6,603 bases of DNA from Clostridiales bacterium UBA4717. GTDB lineage: Bacteria; Bacillota; Clostridia; Oscillospirales; CAG-272. The position numbers and the translations under genes are program-made. Below, one piece after another: positions 1 to 6,084 of this stretch; positions within the stretch are counted from its first letter, which is position 1, and each line of letters starts with the position of its first letter. The stretch is taken from NCBI GenBank assembly GCA_002404395.1, contig DHJP01000155.1:7392-13994 (forward strand), read 5' to 3'. The notes under the pieces were generated by a model. It had not been told where the DNA came from. It did not search any database and saw nothing but the letters and a program-made list of their open reading frames with translations.

Positions 1-1803
1 ACCGACGGTTATTTGAGCGGAGCTTCTGCCGGCGACCAGACCCGCGGCGAATATACCGGAGAGTTTTCCAGAATATATTTAAATTTCGCAAAAGATATGT
101 TCTCTGAAGACTTCACTATGCTCAAGCATAAATATATTAAGGTCGGGTACCGCGGAAATATCCCCGGAAACACATGGAATTTTACAAACTTCAATCCCAT
201 GCCTTATGATGAAGACGGTAAGGAAATCAGACTTTGGGGAGCAGCTGATCCCTCTGTAACATATAACGGAAAGTGGCAATACTTAATTTCCGATATTTCC
301 GCTAACGGTGTCGGTGAAAATATTAAAACTGCAGAAGGCAAGAGCGTTTTTGAAGCAAACTGTGACACCTGGCTGTCAAAGCTTTGTTTAAAGCCTCAAT
401 TTGCCTCGATTAAAATGAGCGGAGAAGAATATTTTGATATTCTTTATGTCGCATTCTTCGACAGTGAAGCCGATGCCGAAGCTTATGAGTTTGCCGCACC
501 GAGCGAGTATACCGTGAATGTAAAGGTAGGCGCTGAGGGAACTGCCGATCGAAGCGGTGCGCTTTCGGTTACCGAGGGTGATAACCTTACGCTTACGGCA
601 ACACCCGGTATCGGCTACAAGATGGACGGTTGGTATGATATAACAAACGGTCAGAACCGATTGCTCACTCATGATGCAACCGTTACACTTGAAAACATCA
701 CCTCAAACCGCGATATAGAAGTTCGTTTCTACGCCGAATCGGTCGGAGCTGTCAAGAAGCTTATCGTGCTTGCCGATGATACAGGTATCGGTGAGATCAT
801 AATTGACAGTCGGCAATATGATTGGTATGATGACTACAGAGATGACCGCAGTGAAGTAACGATAACTGCAACTCCGAAAGACAGCGAAAACTACTTCACC
901 GCATTCTGGTGGCGTCTGTCATCCGACGAAAATGTAATCAGCTACCTCACTTACGGTGAGACTCTTGAGGCTATGCCGCTCGGCGCAGGTGTTTGGTATC
1001 AGCCGGTATACGGTAAGAATGGCGAGACGGTCCGGCTTTATGTTGACTCGGCTAACGTCCTTGTCAAGCTGATCGGCGACGTAGGTGACAACGGCAAAGA
1101 TACAGCTGTTCCGGCTGTCCCTGCCCGCGATGGATATTCCTATGACGGTGCAGGGTGGGAGTGTGTTGTTGACAAAAACGGATTCATGCTTTACAAGCCG
1201 AAATATACTTCTAAAGAAAATAATCAAGCCACCCTTACAATAGTATGGGCAGACAGTACAAGTGAGCAGGTCAATAATGTGCCTTACGATTCTCAGGTCA
1301 CGTTCAGCGGACACGATAATTTCCACCATTGGAATATCAAGGTCGGCGACGGTGAAGAATATGTGCTTTCGTATGATCGAAATTACACTTACTGCCATGT
1401 CTTTGATAAGAATGTAGTCGTCACCGAAGTATTGAACGACACCTCCGACACCTCCGAAAAGGCAAGTCTTGCGCACACGCTTGACGCACGCATCAAGGAT
1501 AACCGTATCGAATTTGCAGCGGCTATCGCATTTGACAGTACAAAGTATGAGCTTGTCGAGCGCGGCGTACTGCTTTCAGATACTATAAGCGATCCGGGTA
1601 AGCTTCAGCTTTCGACCGCCGGCGTTATCGAAGGCAAGATCGACGAAAGCATCACAGATTTCACCGGAATTTATCTGGTTGCCAAGAGCAAGGTAAAAGC
1701 CGGTGATACATGGTACGGCAGAGCCTACATGATCGTTAAGGATAAGGACACAGAAAAGCTTGAAACCGTATACGCTGCAAAGATCCTTGACTTTGAAGTT
1801 TAG
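1..1803 (+). CDS. C-terminal part of a large multi-domain secreted/surface protein with InlB-type repeat modules (5' truncated by window)
   Basis: The frame is open from base 1 to a TAG at 1801-1803, giving 600 visible residues. The true start lies outside the window; the TTG at 13 has no special support. Residues 1-164 look like the end of an all-beta, carbohydrate-binding-like module (landmarks NFNPMPYDEDGKEIRLWG, GKWQYLISDIS, EEYFDILYVAFF). Residues 170-244 form an InlB-like (divergent B-repeat) module, with a YTVNVKVG start, LTATPGIGYKMDGWYD in the middle and IEVRFYAES at the end. About 251-338 is a second, diverged copy (VTITATP, FTAFWW, VWYQPVYG). About 341-403 and 409-478 are further beta-rich segments of similar size. 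Residues 489-600 resemble the terminal domain of clostridial surface proteins (TWYGRAYMIVKD). No LPXTG motif, SLH repeat or C-terminal membrane segment is visible, so any anchor or catalytic domain would be N-terminal. Secretion and adhesion or glycan binding are inferred from domain type only. Confidence 0.85.
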   Translation, partial: TDGYLSGASAGDQTRGEYTGEFSRIYLNFAKDMFSEDFTMLKHKYIKVGYRGNIPGNTWNFTNFNPMPYDEDGKEIRLWGAADPSVTYNGKWQYLISDISANGVGENIKTAEGKSVFEANCDTWLSKLCLKPQFASIKMSGEEYFDILYVAFFDSEADAEAYEFAAPSEYTVNVKVGAEGTADRSGALSVTEGDNLTLTATPGIGYKMDGWYDITNGQNRLLTHDATVTLENITSNRDIEVRFYAESVGAVKKLIVLADDTGIGEIIIDSRQYDWYDDYRDDRSEVTITATPKDSENYFTAFWWRLSSDENVISYLTYGETLEAMPLGAGVWYQPVYGKNGETVRLYVDSANVLVKLIGDVGDNGKDTAVPAVPARDGYSYDGAGWECVVDKNGFMLYKPKYTSKENNQATLTIVWADSTSEQVNNVPYDSQVTFSGHDNFHHWNIKVGDGEEYVLSYDRNYTYCHVFDKNVVVTEVLNDTSDTSEKASLAHTLDARIKDNRIEFAAAIAFDSTKYELVERGVLLSDTISDPGKLQLSTAGVIEGKIDESITDFTGIYLVAKSKVKAGDTWYGRAYMIVKDKDTEKLETVYAAKILDFEV

Positions 1804-1855
1804 AAATCAGCTTGATCTGAGGCAGAAAGCACTTTAAGTATTCTGCTTTGATGAA

Positions 1856-2103
1856 ATGCTGACCGTGATCCGCTGTCTGCAGTAAACGGTCGGCATGGCG
1901 GCGCATCGTTTTGAAAACTTGTATTCTTTAAACGGAGCAGGGCATTTTCCCATGTTTTGCGATTTCAGAGTGCGACCAAAGCGATGTCATTAAAATTTGC
2001 AATACTCTCCTCCATATAAACAGCTGTCGGACAACCGGCAGCTCGGCTGCACGGCAGCCGGGGAGCACTGTCGGAAACTTCATTTCTGACAGTGCTCTTT
2101 TTT
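1856..2103 (+). ncRNA. Candidate structured RNA or long structured 3' UTR ending at an intrinsic terminator
   Basis: Four stems occur in order: 1856-1866/1886-1896; 2022-2030/2035-2043 with loop ACAA; 2044-2050/2054-2060 with loop ACG; and 2063-2077/2083-2097 with loop CTTCA, followed by six T. Each of the three stems that is not perfectly Watson-Crick has one G-U pair when read as + strand RNA. The same positions would be A-C mismatches on the - strand, which favours a + strand transcript. A pyrimidine tract, CTCTCCTCC at 2005-2013, sits in an apparently unpaired stretch just before the triple hairpins and resembles an anti-Shine-Dalgarno sequence. I found no good sigma-A promoter inside the interval, so the RNA could be a processed 3' UTR of the upstream gene. 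Only folding, not conservation, supports this call. Confidence 0.3.
2063..2103 (+). terminator. Strong Rho-independent terminator, + strand
   Basis: A 15-bp stem (2063-2077 with 2083-2097, one G-U pair) has a 5-nt loop CTTCA and is followed directly by six T (2098-2103). It would end transcription running rightward from the surface-protein gene, about 260 bp after that gene's stop. It is the last of three adjacent hairpins. Confidence 0.85.
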
Positions 2104-2167
2104 ATATTTGATTTGAAAATTATGACAATATCCATGTAATATATGCCGAAAACTTCATTTCCGACAG
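2072..2167. repeat. Imperfect 21-bp direct repeat pair (2072-2092 and 2147-2167)
   Basis: The two 21-mers differ at only two positions and share the core AAACTTCATTT followed by C, then C/T, then GACAG. The first copy forms the loop and inner stem of the + strand terminator. The second copy lies 54 bp further on and does not form an equally good hairpin. The octamer CTGTCGGA also occurs at 2024-2031 and 2068-2075, and inverted at 2160-2167. This could be a remnant of a duplicated hairpin or of a small intergenic repeat family. Confidence 0.5.
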
Positions 2168-2189
2168 CCGTATTCAAATAATATCGCAT

Positions 2190-2233
2190 AAAAAACGTGT
2201 ATTCCCTAAACTTTCCGGAATACACGTTTTTTT
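2190..2233. terminator. Bidirectional Rho-independent terminator downstream of citrate synthase
   Basis: A perfect 16-bp stem (2190-2205 with 2217-2232) with an 11-nt loop is built as an A-tract, CGTGTATTCC, the loop, GGAATACACG and a T-tract. Because A and T runs flank the GC-containing core, it works in both directions. It begins 33 bp after the citrate synthase stop on the - strand and is a second barrier to + strand transcription. Confidence 0.88.
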
Positions 2234-2265
2234 GAATATATTTACAAAAATCGGAAAATAATGAG

Positions 2266-3639
2266 TCAGCGTTTGTCGTAGGGAACATACGGTCTGTAAC
2301 TGCATATTGCTTTGTATGCCGGACGTATGATCTTTTTTGCGCTCGTTATTTCCTCGATGCGGTGAGCGCACCAACCGACAATACGCGCGATCGCAAACAG
2401 CGGTGTGTACATTTCGCTCGGTATGCCGAGCATACGGTATACAAGTCCGGAGTACATATCGACGTTTGCGCAGATATCGCGCTCAAAACCGACGCGTTCG
2501 CGCAAAATATTCGGCGACAGACGTTCTATCGATTCGAGCAGGTCAAAATCATCGCCGTAGCCCTTTTCGATCGCAAGTTTTTTCGCATATTTTTTCAAAA
2601 GCACCGCGCGGGGGTCGGAGAGCGTGTATATCGCATGTCCCATACCGTATATGAGCCCGCTGCCGTCGCCGGCTTCGCCTGCGGCGATACGCTTCAAGTA
2701 TTCGTTTACTTCGTCATCGTCGTGAGTGTCGCGGACGTTGGCTTTAATATCGTCAAACATTTCCTGAACCTTTATGTTCGCACCGCCGTGTCTCGGACCT
2801 TTGAGCGAGCAGATAGCTGACGCGATCGCCGAGTATGTGTCGGTTCCCGAAGACGATACGGTACGGCAGGTAAAGGTTGAGTTGTTACCGCCGCCGTGCT
2901 CCGCATGCAGGATAAGGCAGAGGTCAAGTAATCTTGCTTCTTCTTCGGTAAAGTTACTGTCATGCCGAAGTATACGCAGGAAATTCTGAGCCGTATTGTA
3001 GTTATTAAGCGGGTTGTGTATCATCAGGCTCTCGCCGCAGAAAACATTGCGGTATACCGCATACGACTGCGCCGCAATGATCGGCAGTCTGACAATAAGC
3101 TGCATACTCTGACGCAGGAGATTGTCAAGTGAAGTATTGTCCGGGCTGTCGTCATATGAGTAAAGCGCAAGCACGGAATTTGCCATCTTATTCATAATGG
3201 AGCGGTTCGGAGCTTTCATTATGATGTCCTCAGTAAAACGTGGCGGCAGTTCGCGGTAAGAGTCCAAAAGCTCGTCATATGCTTCAAGCTGTTTCTTGTC
3301 CGGCAGACCGCCGAAAAAAAGAATATACGAAACCTCTTCAAAGCCGAAACGGTTTTCCGCGACATACCCCTCGATCAGATCATTGATGTTGAAACCGCGG
3401 TAATACAGTTCACCGGGTATCGACATTTTGTCGCCCTCATTGATGATATAACCGTGAGCGTTACCGATTTTGGTAATGCCGGCCATAACGCCGGTGCCGT
3501 CGGGGTTGCGCAGTCCGCGCTTCACGCTGTAATGCGAGAAATAATTCTGCGGAATATCGTAAACTTTTTTTAACTCGTCGCCGAGACCTTTGATGAATAT
3601 TTCGTTTTTATCGGAGCTTGTGTTGAGCGTGTTTTCCAT
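2266..3639 (-). CDS. gltA: Citrate synthase (Si-type, clostridial ~450-aa form)
   Basis: Cytoplasmic enzyme condensing oxaloacetate and acetyl-CoA to citrate, the entry to the oxidative branch toward 2-oxoglutarate and glutamate. With the chosen start the protein has 457 residues, near the usual size for the Clostridia form and longer than the ~427 aa of E. coli GltA. Catalytic residues align by motif with pig H274, H320 and D375: H248 in ILHAEHGGG, H284 in GPRHGGAN and D394 in NVDMYSG. GMGHAIYTLSDPRA (332-345) and AHRIEE (R427) match family binding-site segments. The start is the ATG at 3639, with GGAG at 3649-3646 six bases upstream. An in-frame ATG at 3651 overlaps that ribosome site, and a TTG at 3672 has no support. 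The gene is single, divergent from spoIID and has its own promoter, leader and terminator. A 2-methylcitrate synthase activity cannot be excluded, and the symbol is by family analogy. Confidence 0.95.
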   Translation of the reverse strand: MENTLNTSSDKNEIFIKGLGDELKKVYDIPQNYFSHYSVKRGLRNPDGTGVMAGITKIGNAHGYIINEGDKMSIPGELYYRGFNINDLIEGYVAENRFGFEEVSYILFFGGLPDKKQLEAYDELLDSYRELPPRFTEDIIMKAPNRSIMNKMANSVLALYSYDDSPDNTSLDNLLRQSMQLIVRLPIIAAQSYAVYRNVFCGESLMIHNPLNNYNTAQNFLRILRHDSNFTEEEARLLDLCLILHAEHGGGNNSTFTCRTVSSSGTDTYSAIASAICSLKGPRHGGANIKVQEMFDDIKANVRDTHDDDEVNEYLKRIAAGEAGDGSGLIYGMGHAIYTLSDPRAVLLKKYAKKLAIEKGYGDDFDLLESIERLSPNILRERVGFERDICANVDMYSGLVYRMLGIPSEMYTPLFAIARIVGWCAHRIEEITSAKKIIRPAYKAICSYRPYVPYDKR

Positions 3640-3652
3640 AATTGTCTCCATA

Positions 3653-3737
3653 CCGCGTAAAGCGGCTGTCAAAATACAAAAGCTGCTTTAGAGGCTGAGC
3701 CGCGCGATCTTCGAGTACAGTTAAGACCGAGCGCGGC
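3653..3737 (-). promoter_or_regulatory. Structured 5' leader of the citrate synthase mRNA
   Basis: The promoter at 3787-3815 implies an untranslated leader of about 140 nt. Read on the - strand it contains a large stem-loop (arms 3731-3737 and 3699-3705, 7 bp GCCGCGC/GCGCGGC). A 2-nt bulge and an inner 6-bp stem GGTCTT/AAGATC follow, whose one G-U pair is only valid on the - strand. Nearer the start, CCGC (3665-3662) can pair with GCGG (3656-3653), three bases before the GGAG site. The same CCGCTTT could instead pair upstream with AAAGC (3690-3686). Such competing helices beside a ribosome site are compatible with translational control. No known riboswitch class was recognised. Confidence 0.4.
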
Positions 3738-3786
3738 GTTGCCTGACATAATCGGACAGCTTCGCGAATAAACTGTTGTAACAAAT

Positions 3787-3815
3787 ATTATAATACATCA
3801 AAGCAAAAAATGCAA
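3787..3815 (-). promoter_or_regulatory. Sigma-A-like promoter of citrate synthase
   Basis: On the - strand, TTGCAT (3815-3810) lies 17 bases before TATAAT (3792-3787). The -10 is perfect and the -35 matches TTGACA at four of six positions. Transcription would begin near 3780. The -10 is part of the palindrome ATTATAAT (3787-3794), so a TATAAT also faces spoIID on the + strand at 3789-3794, but without a good housekeeping -35 in front of it. Confidence 0.6.
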
Positions 3816-3858
3816 GAGATTTTCAAAAACTTGCAAAATATTAACGAAAGGTTAAAAT

Positions 3859-4932
3859 ATGAAAAAAGCTTCGAGACCGCTCTTGATGATGCTTGTATGG
3901 ATAAATGCGCTGTCACTTCTGCTGAGTGCCAGAATTGTAGTTTCGGCAGTTGTGGACGCTCCGGCAAAAGGGATACCGGAGCAGATAAATCGGTGCGAGC
4001 TTTCTTGCGCAACTACGGTAACGGAAAAGTTGATTATGCAAGAAAAAACAAGTAATAATTCAAAAAGCGCAGACATAGCAAAAAATGAGGCAAATTGTGA
4101 CGACAAGCTTATCATCGAACTGATAGACGGTGACAAAATAAATAAAATAACGCTCGGCAATTATCTGATCGGAGTCGTCATGTCGGAAATTCCGTATACC
4201 TTTGACACGGAAGCGGTTAAAGCGCAAGCGGTAGCGGCACGCACCTTTACGCTTCGCACATTGGATTCGGCGGATCGGCACGAAAGCGGAAGAGTGTGTA
4301 CAGCTTCGGGACATTGTTCGGGATATTTGTCATACAGTGATTACGCCGCGCGATACGGTGAATCCGCCGCCGATTCGGCGCTTGAGAAAGTAAGTGCCGC
4401 TGTGCGGGAAACCGACGGGGAAGTGCTTACTTACGACGGCGAGCTGTGTTGTGCGGTCTATCATTCCGCGTCAAGCGGCAGCACCGAAAACTCATATAAT
4501 CTCTGGAATACCTACACGCCATACCTTACTTCGGTAAGCACGCCTGAAGTGACGGCAGACGAAACGGTTATTGTTTCATATAACCGCGCTGCCGAGTTGC
4601 TCAGCCGCCGCGAGGGTTATAACGGCAAATCAACTGTGCCGAAAATTATTTTGAATGACAGCGGCAGATGCGAGAGTGTCACTCTACTTGGCGTAACGCT
4701 TTCCGCCAAAAACGCTCGCTCGGTTTTCGGACTGAAGTCCTGCGATTTCGATGTATCCTGCGACAACGACGGTTATGTATTTACGGTACGCGGGTACGGA
4801 CACGGCATAGGATTGAGCCAATACGGCGCCGACGCGCTTGCCAAAGAGGGTCAGGACTACAAGGCAATACTTTTGCATTATTATTCCGGCGCGGAGCTTG
4901 AGTCATACGGAGAATATAAGTCGGGCAAGTAA
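3859..4932 (+). CDS. spoIID: Stage II sporulation protein D (SpoIID/LytB-family lytic transglycosylase)
   Basis: A membrane-anchored peptidoglycan hydrolase needed for engulfment of the forespore; family members act with SpoIIM and SpoIIP, neither of which is in this window. The 357-residue protein has a basic N-terminus and one hydrophobic segment (about 8-32), as expected for a signal anchor, followed by a linker and the SpoIID domain from about 84 on. E110 in MSEIPYTFDTEAVKAQAVAAR corresponds to the catalytic Glu (E88 of B. subtilis). H141, C147, H152 and C153 reproduce the spacing of the zinc ligands H134, C140, H145 and C146 of C. difficile SpoIID. YHSASSGSTE (201-210) and RGYGHGIGLSQYGA (311-324) are further family signatures. 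The ATG is preceded by AAAGG (3847-3851) at 7 bases. Family members are often under sigma-E, but no convincing sigma-E promoter was identified. It is monocistronic as far as visible. Confidence 0.95.
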   Translation: MKKASRPLLMMLVWINALSLLLSARIVVSAVVDAPAKGIPEQINRCELSCATTVTEKLIMQEKTSNNSKSADIAKNEANCDDKLIIELIDGDKINKITLGNYLIGVVMSEIPYTFDTEAVKAQAVAARTFTLRTLDSADRHESGRVCTASGHCSGYLSYSDYAARYGESAADSALEKVSAAVRETDGEVLTYDGELCCAVYHSASSGSTENSYNLWNTYTPYLTSVSTPEVTADETVIVSYNRAAELLSRREGYNGKSTVPKIILNDSGRCESVTLLGVTLSAKNARSVFGLKSCDFDVSCDNDGYVFTVRGYGHGIGLSQYGADALAKEGQDYKAILLHYYSGAELESYGEYKSGK

Positions 4933-4971
4933 ATGCGCGCAGAATACAGAACGACAGCAGAGCATAATTTA

Positions 4972-5030
4972 AAGTGCCCCGAAAAGCAGACGCTTTTCGG
5001 GGCACTTCGGTTTCTCTGCCGTTTATTTTT
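4972..5030. terminator. Terminator hairpin between convergent spoIID and ROK genes
   Basis: A perfect 16-bp stem (4972-4987 with 4992-5007) has a 4-nt loop AGAC and starts 40 bp after the spoIID stop and 33 bp after the ROK stop. On the + strand it is followed by a short CGG/CCG mini-hairpin and then TTTATTTTT (5022-5030). On the - strand the trailing T-run is short. It is best read as a shared terminator that is stronger for spoIID. Confidence 0.7.
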
Positions 5031-5039
5031 AAAGCCTTA

Positions 5040-5999
5040 TCAGAATCCGAGCACAGCCGCTCCGATGATTCCTGCATCGTTGCCGAGCTCCGCACATTTC
5101 AGAACGGTAGCCTTGGAAGTGCGTGCACCGTAGGTCTCTTTTTTGATCTTTTCGTTAAGCGGATTCAAGAGATTGTCTCTTTCATTTGAGATACCGCCGC
5201 CGATAACGAGAATTTCGGGCATAAAAATGTTGATCATGTTAGAAAGACCGCAGGCGAGATAATTGAGATACATATCTACCACTTCAGCGCCGGCAGCATC
5301 GCCCTGCTTCATCGCGGCAAATGCGGTTCTGCCGCTGACCTTGCCCTCTTTTTCAACGATCGCCGTCATCAGAGTTTCTCTGCCGTTTTGCTTACATTCG
5401 TCAAGCTTTTCGCGAGTCATATTGATAAGGCCCGTGGCAGAGCTGTAAGCTTCCCAACAGCCGCGTCTGCCGCAAGAGCACTGTCTGCCGTTGTATTCGA
5501 TAACGGTGTGACCGAGCTCAGCGCCGGCAAAGTTGAAGCCGGAATAGATCTTGCCGTCGATAATAACTCCGCCGCCGACGCCTGTGCCGAGCGTTATCAT
5601 GACCGCATCGCGCACGCCCTTAGCAGCGCCGACAACCGCCTCGCCTTTTGCGGCAGCGTTAGCGTCGTTTTCAACATAGACCTTTTTGAAAGGAATATAG
5701 CTCTTCAACACTTCGCAGATCGGGAAATCCTTGAAATGAAGATTGTTAGAGTACTCGATAACTCCGGTATCCGGGTTAGCGGTTCCGGGCGAAGCGATCC
5801 CGGCATATTCGATGTCGTCAACCGAGAGTCCGGCACGGTCAAGCAGCGATTTGCAAAGCTCCGCCATATCCTTGATGACAAGCTTGCCGTCGCGTTCGGC
5901 TCCGGTCGGGACACTGCCTTTTTCGATAATTTTGTATTCAGAATTTACGATTCCGGCGGCAATATTTGTTCCGCCGAGATCTATACCGATGTAATACAT
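5040..5999 (-). CDS. glcK: ROK-family glucokinase
   Basis: Cytoplasmic sugar kinase, most likely ATP + glucose to glucose-6-phosphate, feeding glycolysis. The 319-residue length is close to B. subtilis GlcK (321 aa). The phosphate-binding motif is IDLGGTN (6-12). The catalytic Asp is D112 in ENDANAAA, with a second nucleotide loop LGTGVGGG (137-144). H164 of AELGH plus C174, C176 and C181 of the CSCGRRGC motif form the ROK zinc site, followed by WE (E183). IGGGIS (266-271) and LGNDAGIIGAA near the C-terminus also match. There is no N-terminal helix-turn-helix, so it is a kinase and not a ROK repressor. The start is the ATG at 5999, with GAGG eight bases upstream; the TTG at 6005 would sit only two bases from that site. 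Another hexose or N-acetylhexosamine as substrate is possible, since ROK specificity is hard to read from motifs. Confidence 0.93.
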   Translation of the reverse strand: MYYIGIDLGGTNIAAGIVNSEYKIIEKGSVPTGAERDGKLVIKDMAELCKSLLDRAGLSVDDIEYAGIASPGTANPDTGVIEYSNNLHFKDFPICEVLKSYIPFKKVYVENDANAAAKGEAVVGAAKGVRDAVMITLGTGVGGGVIIDGKIYSGFNFAGAELGHTVIEYNGRQCSCGRRGCWEAYSSATGLINMTREKLDECKQNGRETLMTAIVEKEGKVSGRTAFAAMKQGDAAGAEVVDMYLNYLACGLSNMINIFMPEILVIGGGISNERDNLLNPLNEKIKKETYGARTSKATVLKCAELGNDAGIIGAAVLGF

Positions 6000-6030
6000 T
6001 GACAATACCTCACTTAATCAAAGTATGTTT

Positions 6031-6060
6031 ATTATAATATTTTAAGCAAGGTTTTGTCAA
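6031..6060 (-). promoter_or_regulatory. Near-consensus sigma-A promoter of the ROK glucokinase
   Basis: On the - strand a perfect TTGACA (6060-6055) and a perfect TATAAT (6036-6031) are separated by 18 bases. Predicted transcription starts near 6024, giving a leader of about 25 nt before the ATG at 5999. The -35 begins only 25 bp after the dpaB stop. This indicates independent vegetative expression of the kinase. Confidence 0.8.
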
Positions 6061-6084
6061 GACATTCGGCAAATTTAAAAGAGA

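Larger units (their letters stand above)
1804..2265. other. 462-bp gene-free interval rich in stem-loops
   Basis: No convincing protein gene is seen on either strand. The interval lies between the convergent ends of the surface-protein gene (+) and citrate synthase (-). It contains an 11-bp stem (1856-1866 with 1886-1896, one G-U), three back-to-back hairpins (2022-2043, 2044-2060, 2063-2097), a bidirectional terminator (2190-2233) and a 21-bp imperfect direct repeat. A weak 6-bp hairpin (GCAGAA 1822-1827 with TTCTGC 1841-1846, then TTTG) lies just after the surface-protein stop, but its T-tract is too poor to call a terminator. Transcripts of the surface gene would therefore carry a 3' tail of about 300 nt. 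Confidence 0.7.

Noticed and set aside
919..1476. 185-codon - strand open frame inside the surface-protein gene
   Set aside because: It is antisense to a well-supported coding frame with clear modular repeats, and shows no ribosome site or family resemblance.
1969..2097. GTGCGACC at 1970-1977 resembles the 5' end of a bacterial group II intron, followed by structured RNA
   Set aside because: No domain V hairpin, no 3' AY end, no maturase and far too little sequence before the terminator. The octamer match alone is not enough.
1965..2288. 107-codon - strand open frame overlapping the end of citrate synthase
   Set aside because: It runs straight through two terminators and repeats, has no ribosome site at its start, and has low-complexity composition. 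Only its short 3' part is kept as a low-confidence alternative in the findings.
2362..2989. Overlapping + strand open frames within citrate synthase
   Set aside because: They are basic or cysteine-rich shadow translations opposite catalytic-site codons of citrate synthase.
3640..3672. Upstream TTG (3672) and ATG (3651) starts for citrate synthase
   Set aside because: The TTG lacks a ribosome site. The ATG at 3651 overlaps the GGAG that is well placed for the ATG at 3639, so it is the less likely choice.
5388..6002. 204-codon + strand open frame opposite the ROK kinase gene
   Set aside because: The - strand frame has complete ROK motifs. The + frame is a codon-bias shadow with no recognisable domain.
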